Source: Pseudomonas viridiflava
GTDB lineage: Bacteria; Pseudomonadota; Gammaproteobacteria; Pseudomonadales; Pseudomonadaceae
Assembly (NCBI RefSeq): GCF_900589395.1
Contig: NZ_UUIS01000043.1
Coordinates: 19,999-83,998, forward strand
Direction: 5' to 3'
DNA length: 64,000 nt
Part shown: positions 35,954-43,901 of the stretch, in pieces
Position numbering within the stretch: position 1 is the stretch's first letter
Layout of the letters: each line of letters begins with the position of its first letter
Notes under the pieces: model-generated
The model's database searches: none
What the model was told of the DNA's origin: nothing
The model's input: the letters and a program-made list of their open reading frames with translations, nothing else
Position numbers and translations under genes: made by a program

Positions 35954-35974
35954 GTCAATACGTGGGGTATTGAC
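35954..35974 (+). promoter_or_regulatory. Perfect inverted repeat in the TonB receptor leader
   Basis: Arms GTCAATAC (35954-35961) and GTATTGAC (35967-35974) flank GTGGG, ending 32 bp before the receptor ATG. It may be a second operator or an mRNA hairpin near the ribosome-binding region. It does not resemble the LacI palindrome nearby. Confidence 0.5.
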
Positions 35975-36006
35975 GACATTCGCTACTTTTTCAGGCAGGC
36001 ACACAG

Positions 36007-38277
36007 ATGCGCACGACACTGGGCAGCGGCACTGGACACACACCTCTGGCAACCGCCATCGAACAGGCCAACAAGGCGCGGGCAGGTCGTTGCGCCTGGC
36101 TGCTGATGGGCCTGGCAAGCTGGCCGCTGATGCCGGGGGCCGCATTCGCCGACACAGCGCGCAGCGCCTCCGAAGCACCGGTGCTCAATGCCGTGACGGT
36201 GACGGCCACGCGCCGCGAAGAATCGCTGCAAAAGGTGCCGGTGGCGGTCTCGGTGGTCGAGGGCGAACAGCTGGAGCGCGACAACCGCAACGGCGTGGCC
36301 AGCCTGGTTCAGCAAGTGCCGAGCCTGAACTTTCGTACCGGTGCGTCGAACAAGGACACCTCGTTGTTCGTTCGCGGCGTCGGCACCATTTCCACTTCGC
36401 CGGGCGTCGAACCGACCGTGGCCACGGTCATCGATGGCGTGGTGCTCGGCCGGCCGGGGCAGGCGACCCTCGACCTGCTGGACCTTGAGCGCATTGAAGT
36501 GCTGCGCGGCCCGCAAGGCACGCTGTTCGGCAAGAACGCCTCGGCCGGCGTGCTCAATGTGGTGACCAAGGCTCCGACCGAAGCGACCCATGGCTACATC
36601 GACCAGTCCTGGTACAGCGGCCATGAAAGCCGCACGCGCTTCGGCCTCGGCGGCAGCCTGATCCCCGATACGCTCAAGGGCTCGATCACCACCCTGTTCG
36701 GCAGCTACGACGGCAACGTCGACAACCAGGCCAATGGTCACCAGGTCAACGGCTATAACCGCAAGGGCGTGCGCGGCAAACTGCAATTCACCCCCAGCGA
36801 CGAGGTGACCTTCACCCTGGCCGCCGACTACATGCAAAGCCATGACGACGCGCCCAATGGCGTGGTCAGCCAGGCACTGACGCCGGCGTTCGCCAATGCC
36901 CTGGCCCCGGTGCGTGCCGGCAGCGACAACCGCGACGTGGTCAGCGATTACCGCAGCCATGTCGAGGACGTGAATAAAGGATTGTCCGGGCAACTGGACT
37001 GGCAACTGGGCGACCACACCCTGACGTCGATCACCGCCTGGCGCGGCTGGGACAACACCCAGTACCAGGACGGCGACCGCCTCGCTGCCATTACCACGGC
37101 GTTTCCCGGCACCGAAGACAAGGGCCAGCTGGACTACAACCAGTACTCCCAGGAGCTGCGCCTGGCCTCGCCCAAGGGCGGCTTTGTCGAGTACGTCGGC
37201 GGGCTGTTCTACATGCGCGGCAAGAGCGATGAAACCTACCAGCGCACCCTGATCACCCCGATCGCCCGTGAGCAGGGCGTGGCCGACTACAGCACCACCA
37301 GCGAGAACTATGCGGTGTTCGGCGAGAGCACCTTCAACCTGACCCCGGACCTGCGCGCCATCGCCGGGCTGCGCTGGAGCCACGATGACCTGGAGTATGA
37401 CCATCGCCGCGTCTCGACCTCGGCCACCACGGTCAGCGGTATCCAGCCGGCCACCCGCAGCGCAGGATCGGTCGACGAAGACGGCAAGTCCGGGCGCCTG
37501 GGGCTGCAATATGACCTGAGCGATACCGTGACCAGCTACGTTACTTATTCGCGCGGCTACAAGGGGCCGGCCTATAACGTGTTCTTCAACATGCAGCCAC
37601 GCGACACCGAGGCCCTGAAGCCGGAAACCTCCAACACCTGGGAAGTGGGGATCAAGGCCAGCGCCTGGAACAACCGCCTGAGCACCAACCTGGCGGTGTT
37701 CCACAGCGAGTACGACAACTACCAGGCCAACTTCTTCGACAGTGTCGCCGGCCAGGTGGTGACGCGCCTGATCAACGCCGGCAGCGTGAAGACCCAGGGC
37801 GTCGAACTCGACTACGCCTTGCAGGTGACTTCGCAGTTCAAGGTCTCCGGCGCGCTGGCCTACACCCAGGCGCGCATCGACAGCTTCGTCTGCCCGGCCG
37901 GGGCGGCGGCTTCATGCAATGTCGATGGCAAGACCCTGCCGTACAGCCCGGACTGGAAAAGCTATGTGCGTGCCGACTACAGCATCCCGCTGGACAACGG
38001 CCTGGATATCGAACTGAGCAGCGATTACAGCTGGCAGAGCGAGGTGCAGTACGACATCAGTCAGAACCCCGACACCCGGCAGGGCGCCTACGGTATCTGG
38101 AACGCCAGCGTGGCCCTGGCTGACTACGACGCCGGCTGGCGCGTGGCCTTGCTGGGCAAGAACCTGGCCAACACGTCCTACTCGCCGATGCTCGCCACCG
38201 GTGGCAACTACATCTACCGCGCCGTGCCGCGTGACGACGAGCGCTATTTCGGCGTGCAACTGCGCAAGGACTTCTGA
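36007..38277 (+). CDS. TonB-dependent outer-membrane receptor
   Basis: A 756-residue TonB-dependent receptor. The signal sequence has a long n-region (hydrophobic WLLMGLASWPLMPGAAFADT). A TonB-box-like stretch (LNAVTVTATRREES) and the plug follow (VPVAVSVVEGEQLERDNRNG, RVLRGPQGTLFGKNASAGVL-type motif). The 22-strand barrel ends in the aromatic residue RKDF. There is no extra N-terminal signalling domain. It sits 2 nt upstream of a flavin monooxygenase gene, so it most likely imports that enzyme's substrate or precursor rather than a siderophore. Confidence 0.92.
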   Translation: MRTTLGSGTGHTPLATAIEQANKARAGRCAWLLMGLASWPLMPGAAFADTARSASEAPVLNAVTVTATRREESLQKVPVAVSVVEGEQLERDNRNGVASLVQQVPSLNFRTGASNKDTSLFVRGVGTISTSPGVEPTVATVIDGVVLGRPGQATLDLLDLERIEVLRGPQGTLFGKNASAGVLNVVTKAPTEATHGYIDQSWYSGHESRTRFGLGGSLIPDTLKGSITTLFGSYDGNVDNQANGHQVNGYNRKGVRGKLQFTPSDEVTFTLAADYMQSHDDAPNGVVSQALTPAFANALAPVRAGSDNRDVVSDYRSHVEDVNKGLSGQLDWQLGDHTLTSITAWRGWDNTQYQDGDRLAAITTAFPGTEDKGQLDYNQYSQELRLASPKGGFVEYVGGLFYMRGKSDETYQRTLITPIAREQGVADYSTTSENYAVFGESTFNLTPDLRAIAGLRWSHDDLEYDHRRVSTSATTVSGIQPATRSAGSVDEDGKSGRLGLQYDLSDTVTSYVTYSRGYKGPAYNVFFNMQPRDTEALKPETSNTWEVGIKASAWNNRLSTNLAVFHSEYDNYQANFFDSVAGQVVTRLINAGSVKTQGVELDYALQVTSQFKVSGALAYTQARIDSFVCPAGAAASCNVDGKTLPYSPDWKSYVRADYSIPLDNGLDIELSSDYSWQSEVQYDISQNPDTRQGAYGIWNASVALADYDAGWRVALLGKNLANTSYSPMLATGGNYIYRAVPRDDERYFGVQLRKDF

Positions 38278-38279
38278 CC

Positions 38280-39608
38280 ATGAATACGCCGGCACGACAG
38301 ATGAAACTGGGCGCCTTTCTCATGGCCACCGGGCACCACGTGGCGGCCTGGCGGCACCCGGACGTCCCGGCCGACGCCGGGCTCGACTTCAAGCACTACC
38401 GGCATCTGGCCGAGGTCGCGCAAGCGGCATGCTTCGATGCGTTGTTCGTGGCCGACAGCGTGGCAGCGGCAACCGGCGAGGTGGCCAGCCGGATGGCGCG
38501 CTCCGATCACTTCGAGCCCCTGACCCTGCTTTCGGCCCTGAGCGCGGTCACCGGGCACATCGGCCTGATCGCCACGGCGACCACCACCTACAACGAGCCG
38601 TATCACGTGGCGCGCAAGTTTGCCTCGCTCGATCACCTGTCGGGCGGGCGTGCAGGCTGGAACCTGGTGACCTCCGACGCCGCCGCCGAGGCGCAGAATT
38701 TCGGCCTGGACGAGCACGTCGGGCATGCCGAGCGCTACCGCCGGGCGCAGGAGTTTCACCAAGTGGTGACCGGCCTGTGGAACAGTTGGGCCGATGACGC
38801 CTTTACCCGTGACAAGGCCAGCGGTCAGTACTACGACCCGGCCAAGGTGCAGGTGCTGGACCATCATGGCGAGTTCTTCCAGGTCAGGGGGCCGCTCAAT
38901 GTGGCGCGCTCGCCCCAGGGCCAGCCGGTGGTGGTGCAGGCCGGCTCGTCCGAGGTCGGCCGCGACCTGGCGGCGCGTACCGCCGAAGTGGTGTTTACCG
39001 CCCAGACATCGTTAACCTGCGCCCAGGCATTCTATGCCGACCTCAAGGGCCGGCTGGCCGCGTATGGCCGTAGCCCCGAATCGCTGAAGATCATGCCCGG
39101 CGTGCTGGTCGTGGTGGCTGAAACCGAGGCGCAGGCCCAGGCCACCTTCGAGTCGTTCCAGAACCTGGTGGAACCTGAAGTCGGGGTGGCGTTGCTGGGG
39201 CGGATGCTGGGCAATTTCGACCTGTCCGGCTACCCGCTGGACGGCCCGCTGCCCGAGCTGCCACTGACCGACAGCGGCCAGCGCAGCCGGCAGCAATTGC
39301 TCACCGGGCTGGCTCAACGCGAGGGGTTGAACCTGGCGCAACTGGGCCGCCGGATTGCCGGTGGGCGCGGGCACTACAGCCTGATCGGCACGCCTGCTCA
39401 AGTCGCCGACCAGATGCAGTTGTGGTTCGAAAACGGCGCGGCCGATGGCTTCAACGTGCTGGTGCCGCACCTGCCCGGTGGGCTGGAAGACGTGGCGCGC
39501 CTGCTGGTGCCTGAACTGCAACGGCGCGGTCTGTTTCGCACTGAATACGAAGGCACGACGCTGCGCGAAAATCTCGGGCTGCAGCGGCCCGCCAACTCGT
39601 TTGAATGA
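38280..39608 (+). CDS. LLM-class flavin-dependent monooxygenase (NtaA/SnaA/DszA type)
   Basis: A 442-residue FMNH2-dependent monooxygenase of the nitrilotriacetate/pristinamycin/DszA branch. Typical features are MKLGAFLMATGHHVAAWRHP, FDALFVADSVAAA, FEPLTLLSALSAVTGHIGLI, RAGWNLVTSDAAAEAQNFGL and SPQGQPVVVQAGSSEVGRDL. Members open C-S, C-N or sulfone-type bonds and need a separate flavin reductase, which is not in this cluster. It follows the TonB receptor by 2 nt and is surely co-transcribed. With the sulfonate-type binding protein downstream, an organosulfur substrate is a reasonable guess. Confidence 0.9.
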   Translation: MNTPARQMKLGAFLMATGHHVAAWRHPDVPADAGLDFKHYRHLAEVAQAACFDALFVADSVAAATGEVASRMARSDHFEPLTLLSALSAVTGHIGLIATATTTYNEPYHVARKFASLDHLSGGRAGWNLVTSDAAAEAQNFGLDEHVGHAERYRRAQEFHQVVTGLWNSWADDAFTRDKASGQYYDPAKVQVLDHHGEFFQVRGPLNVARSPQGQPVVVQAGSSEVGRDLAARTAEVVFTAQTSLTCAQAFYADLKGRLAAYGRSPESLKIMPGVLVVVAETEAQAQATFESFQNLVEPEVGVALLGRMLGNFDLSGYPLDGPLPELPLTDSGQRSRQQLLTGLAQREGLNLAQLGRRIAGGRGHYSLIGTPAQVADQMQLWFENGAADGFNVLVPHLPGGLEDVARLLVPELQRRGLFRTEYEGTTLRENLGLQRPANSFE

Positions 39609-39654
39609 TTGGCCCACCCATTTTCCACGCTGTCGCAGCGCCCCTGAATGGCTT

Positions 39655-39680
39655 GTGGGAGGCGGCTTGCCGGCGACGGC
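39655..39680. repeat. Single REP arm (GTGGGAGG family)
   Basis: GTGGGAGGCGGCTTGCCGGC without a clear inverted partner, between the monooxygenase gene and the binding-protein gene. Confidence 0.65.
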
Positions 39681-39705
39681 GTACTGACAGGCAAAGGATG
39701 ACTTC

Positions 39706-40653
39706 ATGAAACCACTCGCTTTTATCGCCGCCGCCCTGGCTGTCTTCAGCCTGGTGGCTAACGCTGCGGCGGCCGACCCCGACCCCGACACGCTGCGCAT
39801 CGGCTATCAGAAGGGCTCGATTCCTCTGGTGCTGGCCAAGGAACACGGCCTGCTGGAAAAACGCTTTGCCGGCACCGCGATCAAGTGGATCGAATTTCCC
39901 GCCGGTCCGCAGATGCTGGAGGCGCTGAACATCGGCAGCCTGGACATCGCGTCCACCGGTGACATCCCGCCGATCTTCGCCCAGGTGGCCGGTGCCGATC
40001 TGGTGTACGTGGGCGCAGAACCGGCCAAGCCGGAGGCTGAAGTGATTCTGGTGCGCAAGGACAGCCCGCTGCGCAGTGTGGCCGAACTCAAGGGCCGCAA
40101 GGTGGCGCTGCAAAAAGGCTCCAGCGCACACAACCTGGTGCTGCGTGCGCTGCTCAAGGCCGGGCTGGGTTTCAAGGACATCCAGCCCGTCTACCTGAGC
40201 CCGGCCGATGCCCGCGCTGCGTTTGAAAACGGTAGCGTCGATGCCTGGGCCACCTGGGACCCGTACTATTCCATTGCGCTGGTCGAAGGCCAGAGTCGGT
40301 TGCTGGCCGATGGCACCGGGCTTGGCCTGTCGGGGCCGGTGTACACCGCCCGCCGAAGTTTTGCCGGGCAGCACCCGGCGTTCGTCCAGCAGGTGCTCGA
40401 TGAGCTGACAGCCGCTGATGAGCTGACCCGCCGCCAGCGCGAACAGAGCGTGCAGATCCTGAGTCGCAGCATGGGCCTGCCCGGCGAGGTGATCGGCCTG
40501 TACATCGACCATCGGCCGGTGTCACCGGTGCTGCCGATCACGCCTGCGATCATCCAGGCGCAGCAGGCGACCGCTGATCTGTTCTTCGATAACCGTTTGC
40601 TGCCCAAGCGTGTCGATATCCAGGGCGCGGTCTGGCCGGTGCAACCGCGCTGA
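39706..40653 (+). CDS. Aliphatic sulfonate-type ABC substrate-binding protein (SsuA-like)
   Basis: A 315-residue exported binding protein with a signal peptide (LAFIAAALAVFSLVANAAAA). The SsuA/TauA pattern is DTLRIGYQKGSIPLVLAKEH, then EFPAGPQMLEALNIGSLDIA, STGDIPPIFAQVAGA, ALQKGSSAHNLVLRAL and VDAWATWDPYYS. No permease or ATPase gene adjoins it, so it must use a transporter encoded elsewhere or the cluster is incomplete. It is separated from the monooxygenase gene by 97 bp containing a REP arm. Confidence 0.88.
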   Translation: MKPLAFIAAALAVFSLVANAAAADPDPDTLRIGYQKGSIPLVLAKEHGLLEKRFAGTAIKWIEFPAGPQMLEALNIGSLDIASTGDIPPIFAQVAGADLVYVGAEPAKPEAEVILVRKDSPLRSVAELKGRKVALQKGSSAHNLVLRALLKAGLGFKDIQPVYLSPADARAAFENGSVDAWATWDPYYSIALVEGQSRLLADGTGLGLSGPVYTARRSFAGQHPAFVQQVLDELTAADELTRRQREQSVQILSRSMGLPGEVIGLYIDHRPVSPVLPITPAIIQAQQATADLFFDNRLLPKRVDIQGAVWPVQPR

Positions 40654-40654
40654 T

Positions 40655-40796
40655 GCCATCGCGGGCAAGCCCCCTCCCACAGGAGCGCGTGGTGCATCTG
40701 TTTTATGTGTGGCCTGCCTGCTTCTGCACAGGGCGCGTCGGGCATCTGTTTGTGTAGGGCGCGGTCTTGTGGGAGGCGGCTTGCCGGCGATGGGGC
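40655..40796. repeat. Inverted REP pair (GTGGGAGG family)
   Basis: GCGGGCAAGCCCCCTCCCAC (to 40680) and GTGGGAGGCGGCTTGCCGGC (from 40769) are inverted. The word GCATCTGTTT recurs twice in the spacer. It begins two bases after the binding-protein stop. Confidence 0.75.
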
Positions 40797-40820
40797 CATT
40801 ACTTTTTTCAGGGATTTTTC

Positions 40821-41858
40821 ATGACTTACATTGCAGCCGATAATCGCTACACCGACATGCTCTACCGCCGCACCGGGCGCAGTGGCTTGCTGCTGCCGGC
40901 CTTGTCGCTGGGCCTGTGGCACAACTTTGGCGACAGCACGCCGATCGACACCCAGCGCACCATGCTGCGCACCGCGTTTGACCTGGGCATTACCCATTTC
41001 GACCTGGCCAACAACTACGGCCCGCCCTACGGCAGCGCCGAGATGAACTTCGGCCGCCTGCTACGCGAAGACTTCACGGCCTACCGCGATGAGTTGATCA
41101 TCTCCACCAAGGCCGGCTGGGACATGTGGCCCGGTCCTTATGGCCAGGGCGGTGGCTCGCGCAAGTACGTGCTGGCCAGCCTCGATCAGAGCCTGCAACG
41201 CCTGGGGCTCGACTATGTGGATATCTTCTACTCACACCGCTTCGACCCCGACACGCCGCTGGAAGAAACGGCCGGTGCCCTGGCCACCGCCGTGCAACAG
41301 GGCAAGGCGCTGTACATCGGCATCTCGTCGTACTCGGGCAGCAAGACCCGGGAAATGGCCGCCTTGCTCAAACAGTGGAACGTCCCGTTGCTGATCCACC
41401 AGCCGGCCTACAACCTGCTCAATCGCTGGGTGGAAAAGGACCTGCTCGACACCACCGATGAGCTGGGTGCCGGCGTCATTGCCTTTACCGCCCTGGCCCA
41501 GGGCCTGTTGTCCGATAAATACCTCAGTGGCGTGCCGCAAGACGCCCGGGTCAATCGTCCGGGCGGCGACTCGCTCAAGGCCGAGCATTTGTCGGAGCAG
41601 AACCTGGCCCATGTGCGGGCGCTCAACGAGATCGCCCGCAGCCGTGGCCAGAGCCTGGCGCAAATGGCCCTGGCCTGGACCCTGCGTGATCCGCGGGTGA
41701 CGTCGGCGCTGATCGGGGCCAGCCGTCCTGAGCAGATCATCGAGAACGTCGCGGCCCTGAGCAACCTGGCGTTCAGCGCCGAAGAGCTGGCCGCAATCGA
41801 TCGCTTTGCGGTGGAAGGCGGCGTCAACCTCTGGGCCCGGCCTTCATTGGCTGAATAA
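40821..41858 (+). CDS. Aldo/keto reductase, YghZ/L-glyceraldehyde 3-phosphate reductase type
   Basis: A 345-residue NADPH-dependent reductase. The AKR tetrad is in HFDLANNYGPPYGSAE (Asp/Tyr), IISTKAGWDMWPGPYGQGGG (Lys) and DIFYSHRFDPDTPLEETAGA (His). IGISSYSGSKTREMAALLKQ and PLLIHQPAYNLLNRWVEKDL are almost diagnostic of the YghZ/AKR14 group, which reduces L-glyceraldehyde 3-phosphate and methylglyoxal. The ATG at 40821 begins the family sequence; upstream frame lies in a REP. The 3' end overlaps the opposite-strand small ORF by 35 nt. Confidence 0.9.
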   Translation: MTYIAADNRYTDMLYRRTGRSGLLLPALSLGLWHNFGDSTPIDTQRTMLRTAFDLGITHFDLANNYGPPYGSAEMNFGRLLREDFTAYRDELIISTKAGWDMWPGPYGQGGGSRKYVLASLDQSLQRLGLDYVDIFYSHRFDPDTPLEETAGALATAVQQGKALYIGISSYSGSKTREMAALLKQWNVPLLIHQPAYNLLNRWVEKDLLDTTDELGAGVIAFTALAQGLLSDKYLSGVPQDARVNRPGGDSLKAEHLSEQNLAHVRALNEIARSRGQSLAQMALAWTLRDPRVTSALIGASRPEQIIENVAALSNLAFSAEELAAIDRFAVEGGVNLWARPSLAE

Positions 41859-42018
41859 GGTGCAGGTGCGCGGCGTCGGCCGGGTAGTACAACGGCCGCA
41901 GCGGCGCTTGCCAGGCAATGCTGAAAAACACCGGGGGCACCTTGGCCGGATCGGCCGGCAGTAAAGCCGGCTCGTGCATCGGTTTCCAGGCAATGCTGTA
42001 GAACGTGCTCATGTCCAT
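41824..42018 (-). CDS. Candidate 64-residue protein with two internal repeats
   Basis: No known family is recognised. The ORF starts inside the end of the amidase gene (10-nt overlap, same strand), which favours translational coupling. It contains the plan F(Y/F)SIAW..P...P.L.PADPA twice: FYSIAWKPMHEPALLPADPA and FFSIAWQAPLRPLYYPADAA. The DNA word CCAGGCAATGCT is shared by both copies. No signal peptide or membrane segment is seen. Its last 35 nt overlap the convergent aldo/keto reductase gene. The repeat and the coupled start argue for a real gene, but length alone would not. Confidence 0.5.
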   Translation of the reverse strand: MDMSTFYSIAWKPMHEPALLPADPAKVPPVFFSIAWQAPLRPLYYPADAAHLHLIQPMKAGPRG

Positions 42019-43790
42019 GAGTGCCCCCGCTCAATGACCAGAGGATCAGTGGAATCTTGCGGTGCAAGTTCACGGACCTTCGGGAAATGCTCCGGCCTGC
42101 GCGTCTCTGGGCCGAACTGTGGCGATGGCGGGGCGGCGTCGTGGTAGGCCGGATAATGCGCCTGAAAATCCAGCGCGGCCTGGATGATCTGTACCTCGCT
42201 GAATCGCGTGCCCCAGAAAGCGGCGTTGATCGGCAAGGGGGTCGGTACGCCGGTATTGCCATGGCCAATCGGGAAGGTCACCACCGGCCAGCCCAGCGCG
42301 TTGGGTAATTCATGGTAGTTGCGTCGTACCTGCAAACCGTTTTCAGCCTGCTCCAGGCCGAAGCGCAGCCCGATGTGCGAGCCCAGCGGCATCACCAGCA
42401 TGAAGTCCACCTGATATTCGTACAGGGCCTGGTGCCACAGCTGCTGCTGCCGTCGTCGACGCTGATCGGCCTCGACCATGAACGGGTAAGGCACCTGCTC
42501 GATGACCGCATGGTAAAACGCCGGGTTGAACCGACGCAGTAATTCTTCACGGTGGGATGAAGGACGACGTACGGCAAAGTCGCCCACCGCTTTCCAGTAA
42601 CGCGCCTCGTACTGTGCAGGAAAGCTGGTCAGCATCGCCGGCGTCAGGTACATCAACGGGTCCTGGGTGTCGAACAGCGGCGCGGCGCGGTAGTACGGGC
42701 AGTTTTGCGGCTCGGTCATGTCCAGGCCGGGAAAGTCCAGCAACCGTGCGCCCAGCCCGGTCAACTGGGTCTTGAAGCGCTCGAAGGCCTGATAGTAGTC
42801 GGTGTCATAGGCGCTGGCCGGTGGCTGGCCCGGCTCGGTCGGGTACATCCAGTCGGTCTGCGGGATGCCGATGGTGAGGCCGGTCAGCGGCGTGGGGCCG
42901 GGACGTGGGGCGCATGGCAGTTGCAGGGCCGGAATGGGTTGCGACAGGGTCAGCGGGTCATTGAGCGGGTCCAGGCCACTGATGGCTGACAGGATCAGCG
43001 AAGCATCGCGTATCGAACGGGCGATGGTGCCCGGTACGTCCCAGCCCATGGTCAGCGGCATCAGGCCCGCAGTCGACGCCAGCCCCAGGGAGGGCTTGAT
43101 GCCGCTGGCGCCGTTGGCTGCCGCCGGGATGATTAGCGAACCGCCGGTTTCTGAGGCCAGCGCGCCGGCACACAGGCGTGCGACCGGGGCAATGCCGGAG
43201 CCGGAACTGGAGCCGCCGGGCACCCGGGTCGGGTCCCAGGCATTGGCACCGAAATCGCCATGCACACTGGCCGAGTATTCCGAGCAGATGGTGTGACCCA
43301 GCAACACCGCCCCCTGCTCGCGCAGGCGGGCCACGATCGTGGCGTCGTGGTGGGCGACATTGGTGTCGAAGGCGTGGGTGCCGTTCTTGCTTTCACGCCC
43401 GCAGATCGCAATGACGTCCTTGCATCCCAGTGCGATCCCGCACAGTACCGGGGCCGGGCCGCGTGGATCATCGGGGTTGTTCAGCCATTGGTCAGCCCAG
43501 CGAGCCTGGCTCAGCGCCTCTTGGGCATCAATGCGCACAAAGGCATTGAAGCCGCCATTGTCGTCGTATACCTCGAACGGCCCGTTGAGTTCGTAGATCC
43601 GTGCCAGGTAGGCAATGGTCACTTGCTCGGCACTCAGTTCGCCGGTGCGAAACAGCACCGCCATCTCGGCGATTTCATAGTCGACGATGCGGTTGCGCAA
43701 TCGAAAGGACGTACGCGGCGGCAGGCAGGCCAGCAACCGCGCATTGATTTCCCGCAGCTCGGGGAAGGGCGTGTACTCCATCACGATCAA
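42009..43790 (-). CDS. Amidase signature-family hydrolase
   Basis: A 593-residue amidase with the Ser-cisSer-Lys triad. The lysine is in IALGCKDVIAICG, the cis-serine in PGGSSSGSGIAPVARL, and the nucleophile in ASETGGSLIIPAAANGASGI. The protein is longer than typical amidases (about 470-500) because of an N-terminal segment of about 70 residues and insertions after residue 290. No signal peptide is seen, so it acts in the cytoplasm. The ATG at 43781 is an alternative start. It is convergent with the aldo/keto reductase and overlaps the small repeat ORF. The substrate is unknown. Confidence 0.87.
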   Translation of the reverse strand: MIVMEYTPFPELREINARLLACLPPRTSFRLRNRIVDYEIAEMAVLFRTGELSAEQVTIAYLARIYELNGPFEVYDDNGGFNAFVRIDAQEALSQARWADQWLNNPDDPRGPAPVLCGIALGCKDVIAICGRESKNGTHAFDTNVAHHDATIVARLREQGAVLLGHTICSEYSASVHGDFGANAWDPTRVPGGSSSGSGIAPVARLCAGALASETGGSLIIPAAANGASGIKPSLGLASTAGLMPLTMGWDVPGTIARSIRDASLILSAISGLDPLNDPLTLSQPIPALQLPCAPRPGPTPLTGLTIGIPQTDWMYPTEPGQPPASAYDTDYYQAFERFKTQLTGLGARLLDFPGLDMTEPQNCPYYRAAPLFDTQDPLMYLTPAMLTSFPAQYEARYWKAVGDFAVRRPSSHREELLRRFNPAFYHAVIEQVPYPFMVEADQRRRRQQQLWHQALYEYQVDFMLVMPLGSHIGLRFGLEQAENGLQVRRNYHELPNALGWPVVTFPIGHGNTGVPTPLPINAAFWGTRFSEVQIIQAALDFQAHYPAYHDAAPPSPQFGPETRRPEHFPKVRELAPQDSTDPLVIERGHSWT

Positions 43791-43901
43791 CTCCTTGAAG
43801 CCTTGGAAGGCAAGGCTGTTTCAAGGAGCTAATCAGCGAATGTGGCGGGCGTAAACTGGCAAAAATACCAGTCAGGCCTCGAAGGTCGAGACGCGCCTTC
43901 G

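Noticed and set aside
43854..43872. ACTGG/CCAGT hairpin after ntrC
   Set aside because: Stem of only 5 bp with a loose 9-base loop and no T-run. It is too weak to call a terminator or operator.
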